In this document: piece by piece, positions 51,942 to 60,747 of the stretch | Layout of the letters: the number at the start of each line of letters is the position of its first letter | Numbering within the stretch: the first letter of the stretch is position 1 | Assembly (NCBI GenBank): GCA_005502925.1 | Contig: SCPD01000024.1 | Span: forward strand, 29,548-93,547 | DNA: 64,000 nucleotides | Direction: 5' to 3' | Source: Rhizobiales bacterium Y(2018) | GTDB lineage: Bacteria > Pseudomonadota > Alphaproteobacteria > Rhizobiales > Aestuariivirgaceae | The notes under the pieces: generated by a model | Database searches by the model: none | What the model saw: only the letters and a program-made list of their open reading frames with translations | What the model was told of the DNA's origin: nothing | Translations under genes and position numbers: made by a program

Positions 51942-52115
51942 TCACTCCGCCTTCTGGGAGACATGGTCTTCCTCGACCTTGACCTGGCTTGCCAGGCGCA
52001 ACTTGCGCAGCCGATCGGTTTTCAGCTGGCGTTGCTTCTGCTCGGCCTCGATGATTTTCATGGCCGTAACATGAGTCGATTGCGCCTTGAATTCTCGGGT
52101 CGTGCGGCTGACCAT
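51942..52115 (-). CDS. Short hypothetical protein
   Basis: 57 residues from ATG 52115 (MVSRTTREFKAQSTHVTAMKI...), very rich in Lys, Arg, Glu and Gln, probably helical. GGAG is about ten bases upstream. The open frame continues to 52256 but the extension has no start signal. It lies 24 bases before the zinc-ribbon gene and may be co-transcribed with it. Function unknown. Confidence 0.5.
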   Translation of the reverse strand: MVSRTTREFKAQSTHVTAMKIIEAEQKQRQLKTDRLRKLRLASQVKVEEDHVSQKAE

Positions 52116-52319
52116 ACTCTCCGCTCCTTCGGATGGCGGGAGCGCGTCCGCTCTCAGTCGTCGGAATGCCTTGGCGAGGAAGTGGTCTGACGATGGACGA
52201 TTATTGCACAATATGGCGGCCAACGACACAGCTATTTGGTGCGTGGAAATATCCAAACAGCTGCCGCTTGGTAGCCCAATCCTCTCAGAGCAGGCATGGG
52301 TGGAAACAAGTTTAGAGCA

Positions 52320-53855
52320 TTACGCGTCGATAGGCGCGCCACCTTCGCGGCTGCGCCTCGCGATGAAGTCATCAAGCTGATCACACAAGGCGATGTCGAG
52401 CGCAGGGGCTTCGAAGTCGCCCAGCTTCTGTTTCCAGATCCGGTTGGCGCGCTCGGTTGCGCTCTTCGCGCCGGTCTCAGTCCAGCGGCCGAAATTCGAC
52501 CAGTCGGACACCAGCGGCTCGTAGAAGGCGGTCTGGTAGCGCTCCATTGTGTGCTGCGTTGCAAAGAAGTGTCCACCCGGGCCAACATCGCGAATGGCCT
52601 CAAAAGCCAGATCCTGCTCGTCGCAAGGGACCCGCCTGAACATCTCGGCAAATGACTGGAGAAGCTCGAGATCGGTGATCAGCTTTTCGAAGGACGCCGT
52701 CAGGCCGCCTTCCAGCCAGCCGGCGCCGTGCAGCAGGATGTTGCAGCCGCTCATCACGGCGCCCCAGGCGCTCATCTGTGTTTCGTAGTCGGCTTGCACA
52801 TCAGGCATATTGGACGCCGTTCCGGCCGATGAGCGCCAAGGGATTCCCAGTCGCCGCGCCAGCTGGCCCGCCCCGAATGACGTTTTCACATGTTCGGGTG
52901 TTCCGAATGTCGGCGAGCCCGATCGCATATCGACATTGGAGGCGAAGCTCCCATACATGACCGGCGCGCCCGGGCGCACCACCTGGTACAGGGTGATGGC
53001 GGCGAGCGCTTCGGCATGCTGCAAGGACAAGGCTCCCGCAATGGTGATCGGCGCCATGGCGCCGGCCAGGCAGAAGGGCGTCGCGATGAGCATCTGGCCT
53101 GCTTCGGCGAAATCGATGATCCCCTGCGTCATGGGGACGTCCAGCTGAAGCGGCGAATTCGTGTTGATGACCGTGTAGCAGTACGGCGCCCGGATGAAGT
53201 CGTCTTCCGACAGCCCGCGGGCGATGCGGACCATCGCGAAACTGTCCTGCACCTGTCCCGCGCCGCGGCAGAACACCCAGGGCACCTTGTCGCTCAAGGT
53301 CAGCGCGGCCCGCATCGTCGCATAGTGGCGGAGATGAACGGGCACGTCCTGCGGCTCCATGACGGCGGCCAGCATATGCAGGATGTCGAAGCTTTGCGTC
53401 AGCCTTATGAAGTCTTCGAGATCGGCGAGCGTTCCCGGCCGCTTGCCACGGTCGATATCAGTGGCATGCGGGGCGCCGGCGACCGAAAGGAAAGCGACAT
53501 TGCGCCCGCCCAGGGGAACATTTCTGGCGGCCGATCCACCTATGAGCTCAATCGTGCGGGGCGCCGTCGCTAAAGCCTGTTCGACAAGGCCCCGGTCAAA
53601 GCGCACGATCTGCGAGTCTTCATCGACACTGGCGCCGGCGGCCTTGAGCCTTGCCCGGCCGCCCGGGTGAAGCACGCGCATGCCAATTTCCTGGAGGATG
53701 CGCAAGGCGTTCTGATGGATCGCTTCGACCTGATCATCCGTGAAGACACGGATCGGCTCAAATGGATTTACCAGCCTTGTGTAGTCGGTCACCCGGCCTG
53801 AACTGCCCGGCCGCGGTTTCCGTCTGCGCCTGTGATCCTGCACGCCTGTGTCCAT
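52320..53855 (-). CDS. Non-pyrrolysine MttB-family methyltransferase
   Basis: 511 residues of the trimethylamine methyltransferase (MttB) superfamily. There is no in-frame UAG, so it belongs to the non-pyrrolysine branch, whose known members (MtgB for glycine betaine, and relatives for proline betaine or carnitine) move a methyl group from a quaternary amine to a corrinoid protein. ATG 53855 has CGGAGG upstream; earlier in-frame starts lie beyond it. Divergent from a dimethylglycine-dehydrogenase-like gene, which fits successive demethylation. No corrinoid protein or reactivase is encoded in the window. Confidence 0.85.
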   Translation of the reverse strand: MDTGVQDHRRRRKPRPGSSGRVTDYTRLVNPFEPIRVFTDDQVEAIHQNALRILQEIGMRVLHPGGRARLKAAGASVDEDSQIVRFDRGLVEQALATAPRTIELIGGSAARNVPLGGRNVAFLSVAGAPHATDIDRGKRPGTLADLEDFIRLTQSFDILHMLAAVMEPQDVPVHLRHYATMRAALTLSDKVPWVFCRGAGQVQDSFAMVRIARGLSEDDFIRAPYCYTVINTNSPLQLDVPMTQGIIDFAEAGQMLIATPFCLAGAMAPITIAGALSLQHAEALAAITLYQVVRPGAPVMYGSFASNVDMRSGSPTFGTPEHVKTSFGAGQLARRLGIPWRSSAGTASNMPDVQADYETQMSAWGAVMSGCNILLHGAGWLEGGLTASFEKLITDLELLQSFAEMFRRVPCDEQDLAFEAIRDVGPGGHFFATQHTMERYQTAFYEPLVSDWSNFGRWTETGAKSATERANRIWKQKLGDFEAPALDIALCDQLDDFIARRSREGGAPIDA

Positions 53856-54060
53856 GACGACCTCCGGTGCTCTGAACACATGTGTACAGAAGGTTGCGGA
53901 TCGGTGCAAGAACGATGTGCCGACGGCTCACGCGGCTGCGACAGAAGCACAAGCTATAGGTATTTTGGGACATCCGCATTACGCTGATCGCAGGGCAATA
54001 CGAGTAGACATATATGTCCAGGATCGGTAATTTCCGGGTGGAATGAGAGGGAGCGGTCTC
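53856..54060. promoter_or_regulatory. Divergent control region with two palindromes
   Basis: The 205-base gap between the MttB-like and dehydrogenase genes contains ACACATGTGT (53876-53885, followed by a TGTACA palindrome) close to the mttB start and GACATATATGTC (54007-54018) close to the other gene. Each is a perfect palindrome; no linked regulator gene is evident. Confidence 0.45.
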
Positions 54061-56499
54061 ATGCAGACACATGCGCGGGTGGTGGTGGTCGGTGGTGGTT
54101 GCGTCGGTGCCGGGATCCTCTATGGCCTGGCGCGACGGGGCTGGTCGGATATTGCGCTGCTCGAGCGCACCCAGCTGACCGCCGGCTCCACCTGGCATGC
54201 GGCCGGCCTGGTTCCGTCCTATACGAGAAACTTCAATATCGGCCGCATGATCGCCAGGACGATCGAGATCTATGAAGGGCTTGAAGCCGATACCGGCCAA
54301 AGCGTCGGCTGGCATAAATGCGGCCAGCTGCGCCTGGCGACCAGCCGCGATCGGCTCGATGAGTTCAAGAGCTATATGAGCGTCGCCGACGCGCAGGGCA
54401 CGCGGGCCGAGCTGCTGACGCCGGCGGAAGCGCGCAAGCTCTGGCCGCTTCTCGGCCATAAGGACATGCTGGCCGCCCTCTATAATCCCGACGATGGCCA
54501 TATCGCGCCGGCGGATGTGACGCAGGCGATGGCGAAGGGTGCGCGCGACCGCGGCGCAAAGGTTTATCTGGAGACCGAAGTCCGTAGTTTTACGAGACTG
54601 CCGAGTGGCGAATGGCGGATAGTGACCAACAAGGGTGAGATCACCTGCGAGCATGTCGTCTGTGCGACCGGAAATTATGCGCGCCAGACCGGCGCTTTGC
54701 TGGGGCTCGATATCCCGGCGATCCCGATCATCCATCAATACTGGATCACCGAAGCCGTGCCGGAGCTGGTCGAGCGCAAGCAGCAAGGCCTGCCCGAAAT
54801 GCCGATCCTGCGCGATGAGGATGTCGAAGGCTATATCAGGCAAGAGGGCGACGGGCTGATGTTCGGCCCGTATGAGCGCACCGAGAAGCTCAAGCTCTTC
54901 GCCGAGAACGGCGTGCCCGAATGGTTCGGCGCCGATCTCCTGGAAGAGGACTTCGATGCCGTCGAGGTGAATTGGGAGCGCGCCATCGAGCTGCTGCCGG
55001 CGCTCGGACGCGCGGGCATCAAGGCGAATGTCCGCGGGCCCTTCCAGATGACCGCCGATGAGCTGCCCTTGATGGGGCCGGCCTGGGGCCTGAGGAATGT
55101 CTGGCTCGCCGAAGGCGTGCCGGGCGGAATTCTCTGGGGCGGCGCCATCGGCTATTATCTATCCGAGCGCATCGTGGAAGGCGGCAACAGCCTCGATACC
55201 TCCGATCTCGATCCACGCCGCTTCGGCGACTATGCCAACAAGAACTGGACACGGGAAAAGGTGCGCGAGGCCTGGGGCACGCATGCCATTCAGCATTATC
55301 CCGGCGAAAGCCTGCCGGCGGCACGCCCGCAGAAGACCGCTCCTTCCTATGATCGCCTGAGCGAGCTCGGCGCCCAATGGGGCGTGCTCAATGGCTGGGA
55401 GTTTCCGAACTGGTATCGCCCGAAAGGGGTCGAAACCGACGGCGCCTATAGCTGGCGGTGGACCGGCTACGACAAGTACATCGGCGAAGAGGTCCGCGCG
55501 GTGCGCACTGCCGTCGGCCTCGTCGAAATGACGCCGATGACGAAGTTCGAGATCAGCGGTCCCGGCGCCGAAAAATGGCTGGACGGCATTCTCGCCAATC
55601 GCCTGCCGAAGCCCGGCCGGGTCAATCTCAGCCATCACCTCACGAAGAATGGCGGCGTGCAGGCCGAGTATATCGTGGCGCAGCTCGCCGCCGGTCTGTT
55701 CTATCTCATATCGACGCCGCGCGCCGAGCGCTGGAATTTCGATGAGCTGTCGCGGCTCCTGCCCGGGGACGGCAGCGTCCGCTTAAGCAATGTCACCAAT
55801 GATCGCGGCTGCTTCACCATCGTCGGGCCGAACGCGCGGCAACTCCTTCAGCCCCTGACCGAGATCGATCTGTCCAACGAGGCCTTTCCCTGGTTCACCG
55901 TTCGCTCAGGCACGGTGGGGCTCGCCAGCGATGTGCGCCTGCTCAGGGTCAATTATGAAGGCGAGCTCGGCTGGGAGCTCTATCATCCTTTGGCCTATCA
56001 GCGACATCTGCTCGACCTGCTGCTGCAGGCGGGGCAGGCGCATGGTCTGCGGCCCGTCGGGCTCTACGCGCTTGAATCGCTCAGGCTGGAGAAGTCGTTC
56101 CGGGCGATGTTCCGCGACATCAATCCGGAGCTCTCGGCCTGGGAGAGCGGCATCGATCGCTTCGTCGCCCTCGACAAAGGCGACTTCGTCGGTCGCGCGG
56201 CCCTCGTCCGGCAGAAGGATATGGGCGTCGCGCGGCGGCTGGTGACGCTTGCGATCGAAACCCAGGGGGCCAGCTCATTGGCGCATGAAGGCGTCTATCA
56301 AGGCGGCAGGCTGGTGGGGCGCATCACCTCGGGCGGCTTTGCCCAAACGCTTGGACACGATATCGCTTTGGCGCTCCTGCCTCTTGGACTTGGCGTTACC
56401 GGGACGGCGCTCGACGTGCCGATATTGGGCGAGATGCGCAAGGCGCGGGTGATCGACGATTCGCCTTACGATCCCCAGTCCCTGCGCAGCCGGAGCTAG
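54061..56499 (+). CDS. Dimethylglycine/sarcosine-dehydrogenase-like FAD and GcvT-fold protein
   Basis: 812 residues. N-terminal FAD domain (VVVVGGGCVGAGILYGLARRG; covalent-flavin type motif STWHAAGLVPSY), a linker, then an aminomethyltransferase (GcvT) domain in the C-terminal ~370 residues (NYEGELGWELYHPL, GLYALESLRLEKSFR). Such proteins oxidatively demethylate dimethylglycine or sarcosine and pass the one-carbon unit to tetrahydrofolate. ATG 54061 has GAGAGGGAG eight bases upstream; ATG 54043 precedes that site. Opposite to the MttB-like gene, it could take the dimethyl product of that enzyme. Confidence 0.87.
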   Translation: MQTHARVVVVGGGCVGAGILYGLARRGWSDIALLERTQLTAGSTWHAAGLVPSYTRNFNIGRMIARTIEIYEGLEADTGQSVGWHKCGQLRLATSRDRLDEFKSYMSVADAQGTRAELLTPAEARKLWPLLGHKDMLAALYNPDDGHIAPADVTQAMAKGARDRGAKVYLETEVRSFTRLPSGEWRIVTNKGEITCEHVVCATGNYARQTGALLGLDIPAIPIIHQYWITEAVPELVERKQQGLPEMPILRDEDVEGYIRQEGDGLMFGPYERTEKLKLFAENGVPEWFGADLLEEDFDAVEVNWERAIELLPALGRAGIKANVRGPFQMTADELPLMGPAWGLRNVWLAEGVPGGILWGGAIGYYLSERIVEGGNSLDTSDLDPRRFGDYANKNWTREKVREAWGTHAIQHYPGESLPAARPQKTAPSYDRLSELGAQWGVLNGWEFPNWYRPKGVETDGAYSWRWTGYDKYIGEEVRAVRTAVGLVEMTPMTKFEISGPGAEKWLDGILANRLPKPGRVNLSHHLTKNGGVQAEYIVAQLAAGLFYLISTPRAERWNFDELSRLLPGDGSVRLSNVTNDRGCFTIVGPNARQLLQPLTEIDLSNEAFPWFTVRSGTVGLASDVRLLRVNYEGELGWELYHPLAYQRHLLDLLLQAGQAHGLRPVGLYALESLRLEKSFRAMFRDINPELSAWESGIDRFVALDKGDFVGRAALVRQKDMGVARRLVTLAIETQGASSLAHEGVYQGGRLVGRITSGGFAQTLGHDIALALLPLGLGVTGTALDVPILGEMRKARVIDDSPYDPQSLRSRS

Positions 56500-56505
56500 A
56501 TCGCG

Positions 56506-57186
56506 TTACGCCGCGTTCCTGGCCGGATCGCGGGCGAAGATCTCCTTCACCTTGCCGGCGATCGCCTTGCCGAGATCCTTGTTGTTCTCAGCGGTGAAGT
56601 GGATGCCGTCACAGCCATCGGTCGAGACGAAGTCTCCGGCATTGAGGAAGTCCACTTTCATGAAGTCGGCCATGTCGCGATATTGCCGCGCCAGCTCACG
56701 CGACTTGGCGGTGCCGCCTTCGAACATGCCCTGGAAATAAGGATGCGGCATCTCGGTCAAAGGCGGCGGCGCCACGACCAGCGCCTTGGGGGCGGGATAA
56801 GGCGTCCCGATGCCGCCGCCGCCGGTCAGGATCTGGCCGACCAGCTTCGACATGCCCATGGCGATCTCATAGGGCGTGCGGCGGAAATAGGATTTCGTGT
56901 CATTGGTCCCGAGGAGAACGATGACGAGATCGAGCGGCAGATGGCTGGCTATGGCCGAAGGCAAATAGGCGCTGCCATTGAGGCGCGGGTCATTGGGATC
57001 ATCGAGGCTGGTGGTGCGGGCGCTCAAGCCCTCTTCGATGATGCGATAGCCGTCGCCGAGCTCCGCCGCCATGGCGCCGGTCCAGCGCTCGGCATAGGCA
57101 TAACGCAATGTCGGCGAGCCCTCGGCAACGGGGATCCAGCCCCAGGTCAGGGAATCCCCAAAACAAAGAATGGATTTCTGCTCCAT
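56506..57186 (-). CDS. SGNH/GDSL-family hydrolase (arylesterase-like)
   Basis: 226 residues. Catalytic blocks: GDSLTWG (Ser at about 12), LLGTND and DGIHF (Asp/His). No signal peptide. It resembles the arylesterase/acyltransferase group that includes the M. smegmatis acyltransferase, so removal of acetyl or other acyl groups from a sugar is plausible. GAGGAG precedes ATG 57186. It lies 37 bases after the last permease gene of the sugar importer. Confidence 0.9.
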   Translation of the reverse strand: MEQKSILCFGDSLTWGWIPVAEGSPTLRYAYAERWTGAMAAELGDGYRIIEEGLSARTTSLDDPNDPRLNGSAYLPSAIASHLPLDLVIVLLGTNDTKSYFRRTPYEIAMGMSKLVGQILTGGGGIGTPYPAPKALVVAPPPLTEMPHPYFQGMFEGGTAKSRELARQYRDMADFMKVDFLNAGDFVSTDGCDGIHFTAENNKDLGKAIAGKVKEIFARDPARNAA

Positions 57187-57223
57187 AATATTCTCCTCGA
57201 CTGCTCGTGATGGGTTTTCAGGA

Positions 57224-58177
57224 TCAGGGCTTGGCGCTGCGCACCCCGTAGAAGATCGCCGCCAGAAGGATGATGAAGCCCTGGATGATCAGCTTGCCCG
57301 GCTCATCGACGCCCAAAGTCGTCATGAGAATGAAGAGCAAAGCGAAGGACAGGACGCCGAAGAACGGCCCCCATACGCCACCTTCGCCACGCCCGAAAAC
57401 GACGCCGCCGAGGATCGTCGCCGCGACCGCCAGGATCGGCAGGTCGAGGCCGACACGCACGCTGCCGACCGCGATGGAGGCGGTCTGGACCAAAGCGGCG
57501 AGCGCCGCCATCAGTCCAGCAAGGATATGGGCGACGATCACCGTGCGTTCCACCGCGACGCCGGAGAAATGCGCGGCGGTGAGATTCTCGCCGACCGAGG
57601 CGACTGCGCGCCCGAAGACGGTGCGCGCCAGAAAGAGCGACATCAGGAGAGTGAGCGCGATCCACAGCAGCACCGGCGTCGGTACGCCCAGAAGTTTGGT
57701 GTTGTAGAGGGCGGCGAACATCGCCGGCACGTCGCCCGGCGGCTTGCCGCTCGAGAGATATTGCACGAAGCCGACCAGCACGATGCTCACCGCCAGCGTG
57801 ACAATCACCGCCGAGACGCGCCGTTTGGCGATCATGATGCCGTTGAAGGTGCCGATGATGAGGCCGGTGGCGATCGCCATGGCGATGAAGGTCATCATCG
57901 AGGCGCCGGGGAAGAGCCCTGAGGAAATATAATAGTTGATCAGCAGGATCACGCCGCCGCCCGACAGGTCGATGCTGCGCACGCGCATGACCAGGAGCTG
58001 GCCGAGCACGAGAATGCCGAGCGGCACGATCTGGCGGATGAAGATGCCCAGGATATTCGGGTTCATCATATGCGGGCGCAGCACCCACAAAGTGAGCAGC
58101 AGCGCCGCGAAGACGAGATAGGAGGGAGGGATGCGGCGCAGCCGCTGCCAGGTTCTGTCGGCCAGGATCATCGCCAT
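57224..58177 (-). CDS. RbsC-type sugar ABC permease
   Basis: 317-residue permease of the ribose/monosaccharide group with eight to ten helices; LVMRVRSIDLSGGGVILLINYY and ATILGGVVFGRGEGGVWGPFFG are family motifs. Partner of the next permease; one base separates the two genes. It likely imports an intact monosaccharide or polyol. Confidence 0.9.
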   Translation of the reverse strand: MAMILADRTWQRLRRIPPSYLVFAALLLTLWVLRPHMMNPNILGIFIRQIVPLGILVLGQLLVMRVRSIDLSGGGVILLINYYISSGLFPGASMMTFIAMAIATGLIIGTFNGIMIAKRRVSAVIVTLAVSIVLVGFVQYLSSGKPPGDVPAMFAALYNTKLLGVPTPVLLWIALTLLMSLFLARTVFGRAVASVGENLTAAHFSGVAVERTVIVAHILAGLMAALAALVQTASIAVGSVRVGLDLPILAVAATILGGVVFGRGEGGVWGPFFGVLSFALLFILMTTLGVDEPGKLIIQGFIILLAAIFYGVRSAKP

Positions 58178-58178
58178 C

Positions 58179-59177
58179 TCACAGCCCCATCTTCTTGCGC
58201 GACTGCAAGCCGACGACGAGCAGCAGGATCGCGCCCTTGATGGTCGTCTGGATGAAGGGCGACATGTTGGTGAGGTTCATGCCGTTGGCGAGAAGCGCCA
58301 TGACCAGCGCACCGATCACGGTGCCGTGGAGACTGCCGACGCCGCCCGACAATTGCGTGCCGCCGATCGCCACCGCGGTGATGGCGTCGAGCTCGAACAG
58401 GAGGCCGACATTGGGATCGCCCGACACGATGCGCCCGGCGAGAAAGACGCCGGCAAGGGCGGCGAAGCAGGAGCAGGTGACATAGGCAAGAAGGATATTG
58501 CGCCGCTCGGCGACGCCGAAATTATGCGCGACCTTCTCCATGCCGGAAGCGATGCCGCCGCCAATGGCGAAAAGATGCAGCCCGAAACGCGCACCATGCA
58601 GAAGCTTCCAGGAGAGGAGCAGCACCGCGATACCCCAGAAGACGGGAAGTGGAATGCCGAGCAACGTGCCCGACACCGAAGTGATCACGATATCCGGCAC
58701 CGTTCCGCCCGATACGGGGCGCAGGATGCGCGTGACGCCGAGCACGATATATTGCATCGACAGCGTTGCGATGATCGGATGAACATTGAGCCTGGTCACG
58801 ACGATGCCGTTGACGGCGCCGATCAAAGCGGCCAGCAGGAATACCGCGGGGATCAGGATATAAGCGGGGCCGCCCAGCGCCAGTATCGCGGTCGACAGGC
58901 TGATCACCGAGCCGACCGACAGATCGAGGCCGCCGATCACGATGACGAACATCTGCCCGATCGCGGTGATGATCAGCGGCATCGCCTGGGTGATCAGGTT
59001 GAAAAGATTGCCGGTGCTGGTGAATTGTTGTGTCGTGACGCTCAAGCCCAGAGCGATGGCGAGCGCAATGATGAGGGGCAGGCTCCACAGGCCCTGGCGC
59101 GAGCTTTGGCCCAGCAGCCATTTCAGATAATTGGGCTTCGCTGAGTGCGCTGGATGATCAGGCGACGAGGGCGGCAT
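58179..59177 (-). CDS. RbsC-type sugar ABC permease (second)
   Basis: 332-residue permease: FVIVIGGLDLSVGSVISLSTAILA and AVAIGGTQLSGGVGSLHGTVIGALVMALL are classical RbsC motifs. ATG 59177 lies inside the end of the ATPase gene (20-base overlap); an earlier in-frame ATG at 59246 is deeper within that gene and less likely. Confidence 0.92.
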   Translation of the reverse strand: MPPSSPDHPAHSAKPNYLKWLLGQSSRQGLWSLPLIIALAIALGLSVTTQQFTSTGNLFNLITQAMPLIITAIGQMFVIVIGGLDLSVGSVISLSTAILALGGPAYILIPAVFLLAALIGAVNGIVVTRLNVHPIIATLSMQYIVLGVTRILRPVSGGTVPDIVITSVSGTLLGIPLPVFWGIAVLLLSWKLLHGARFGLHLFAIGGGIASGMEKVAHNFGVAERRNILLAYVTCSCFAALAGVFLAGRIVSGDPNVGLLFELDAITAVAIGGTQLSGGVGSLHGTVIGALVMALLANGMNLTNMSPFIQTTIKGAILLLVVGLQSRKKMGL

Positions 59178-60663
59178 CGAGAATCCTGTGCTCCGTGGCC
59201 TCCCTGGCCGGCATCTCGCCCACCAGCGTATTGGCATGCATGACATAGATGCGGTCGCAGAGCCCGATCAGCTCGATCGTCTCGCGCGACAGCACGATCG
59301 CAGCGCCACCCTTGGCGGTGAAACGCCGCAGCAATTTGTAGATCTCGGATTTGGCGCCGATATCGACGCCACGTGTCGGCTCTTCGATGAGCAGCACGTC
59401 CATGTCGGCGGCGAGATAGCGGCCGAGCAGCACTTTCTGCTGGTTGCCGCCCGAGAGCGAGGCGACGGGCGCCTCGCTGCCGGCCGACTTCACCTGCAGG
59501 CTCGCGAGGGTCTCGGCGATTTCGCGCTGATAGGGCTTGGCCAGCGCCAGCGATGGGCGCCCGGCATGCAGCGCCATGGTGATGTTGTGGCTGACCGGCA
59601 GGCCGAGGAACAGGCCTTCATCCTTGCGGTCTTCGGGGATGAAGCCGATGCGCGCCGCCTGCAGCCGGCGGATGCCGGAAGCTGCCGAGGCCGGCAAAGG
59701 CAGCGCCGTCCCTCCTTTGCTTACCGTTCCGGCGGCCGGCTGGAACAGGCCGATCAAAGCGCGCAGCAATTTCTGCTGGCCCTGGCCCTCCAGTCCCGCC
59801 AGAGCGATGATTTCGCCTTTGCGCAACGACAGCGAAAAGGGCTTGGCGTCGGCATCGATGCGGAAGTCCCTTATGTCGAGGACGGTGTCACCGAGTTCGG
59901 CGGCGCGTGGTGGAAACAGGTCTTTCAGCTCGCGGCCGACCATCATGGCGATGAGCCGGTCGGGTGTCATCTGGGCGAGAGGCTTGGTGCCGACGAGCTC
60001 GCCGTCCTTCAGGACGGTGACCGTGTCGCAGATCGAGAAGATCTCGTCCATGCGATGGGAAATGTAGACGATGGCCTTGCCGGCATCGCGCAGGCGACGG
60101 ATCTGGCGGTTCAGCTTCTCGACATCGGCGGCATTGAGCGCCGCGGTCGGCTCGTCGAGAATGAAGACATTGGCGTCGGCCTTGATGCCATGGGCGATCT
60201 CGACGAATTGCCGCTCGGCGATGGTGAGATCGGCAACAAGGGTGCGGGGATCGAGACTGAGGCCAAGCTCGCTCAGGGCCCGCTCGGCCAGCTGGTTCAT
60301 CGTCGGATAGTCGACGGTGCCGAGCCAGCCTGTCGGCTCGCGGCCCAAAAACATGTTCTCGGCGATGGTGAGATTGGGCAGGAGCGAAAGCTCCTGGAAC
60401 ACGGTCGAAATGCCGGCGGCGATGGCGTCCTTCGGACGGGCGAAGGTCACGCGTTCGCCCTTGATGCGGATTTCACCGGCGTCGGGCTGGTGCACGCCGG
60501 CGAGGATCTTCATCAAGGTCGATTTGCCGGCGCCGTTCTCGCCCATCAGCGCGTGAACGCTTCCCGGCGTCAGCGCGAGCGACACGCTCTTGAGCGCGAT
60601 GCTGCCGCCGAAGGCTTTCGCGATATTCGACATCTCGACGAGGCTGGCCATGGGACTACTCAT
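59158..60663 (-). CDS. RbsA/MglA-type sugar ABC ATPase with two cassettes
   Basis: 501 residues, two ATP-binding cassettes. First: Walker A GENGAGKST, signature-like LTIAERQFVEIA, Walker B VFILDEP. Second: degenerate Walker A-like GLEGQGQQK, signature LSGGNQQKVLLGR, Walker B LLIEEPTRGVD. This is the normal asymmetric arrangement of RbsA. ATG 60663 or 60651 could be used; the stretch just upstream is a palindromic repeat, and the ribosome-binding site is weak. Confidence 0.92.
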   Translation of the reverse strand: MSSPMASLVEMSNIAKAFGGSIALKSVSLALTPGSVHALMGENGAGKSTLMKILAGVHQPDAGEIRIKGERVTFARPKDAIAAGISTVFQELSLLPNLTIAENMFLGREPTGWLGTVDYPTMNQLAERALSELGLSLDPRTLVADLTIAERQFVEIAHGIKADANVFILDEPTAALNAADVEKLNRQIRRLRDAGKAIVYISHRMDEIFSICDTVTVLKDGELVGTKPLAQMTPDRLIAMMVGRELKDLFPPRAAELGDTVLDIRDFRIDADAKPFSLSLRKGEIIALAGLEGQGQQKLLRALIGLFQPAAGTVSKGGTALPLPASAASGIRRLQAARIGFIPEDRKDEGLFLGLPVSHNITMALHAGRPSLALAKPYQREIAETLASLQVKSAGSEAPVASLSGGNQQKVLLGRYLAADMDVLLIEEPTRGVDIGAKSEIYKLLRRFTAKGGAAIVLSRETIELIGLCDRIYVMHANTLVGEMPAREATEHRILDAALVA

Positions 60664-60670
60664 TCATTTT

Positions 60671-60698
60671 CCCCTTCTCCCGCAAGCGGGAGAAGGGA
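60671..60698. repeat. CTTCTCCCGC-type palindromic repeat, copy 3
   Basis: CCCCTTCTCCCGCAAGCGGGAGAAGG, core of the elements at 37068 and 37199. It lies between the sugar-binding-protein gene and the ATPase gene of one operon, eight bases from the ATPase start. Confidence 0.8.
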
Positions 60699-60747
60699 GA
60701 GTGGAGGTGCGTTCGGAGTGTGGTCATGGAGATATTTCTCCAGGCCG

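Noticed and set aside
52320..53855. Pyrrolysine-containing trimethylamine methyltransferase
   Set aside because: The frame has no internal UAG, so it is the non-pyrrolysine branch; trimethylamine as substrate is not supported.
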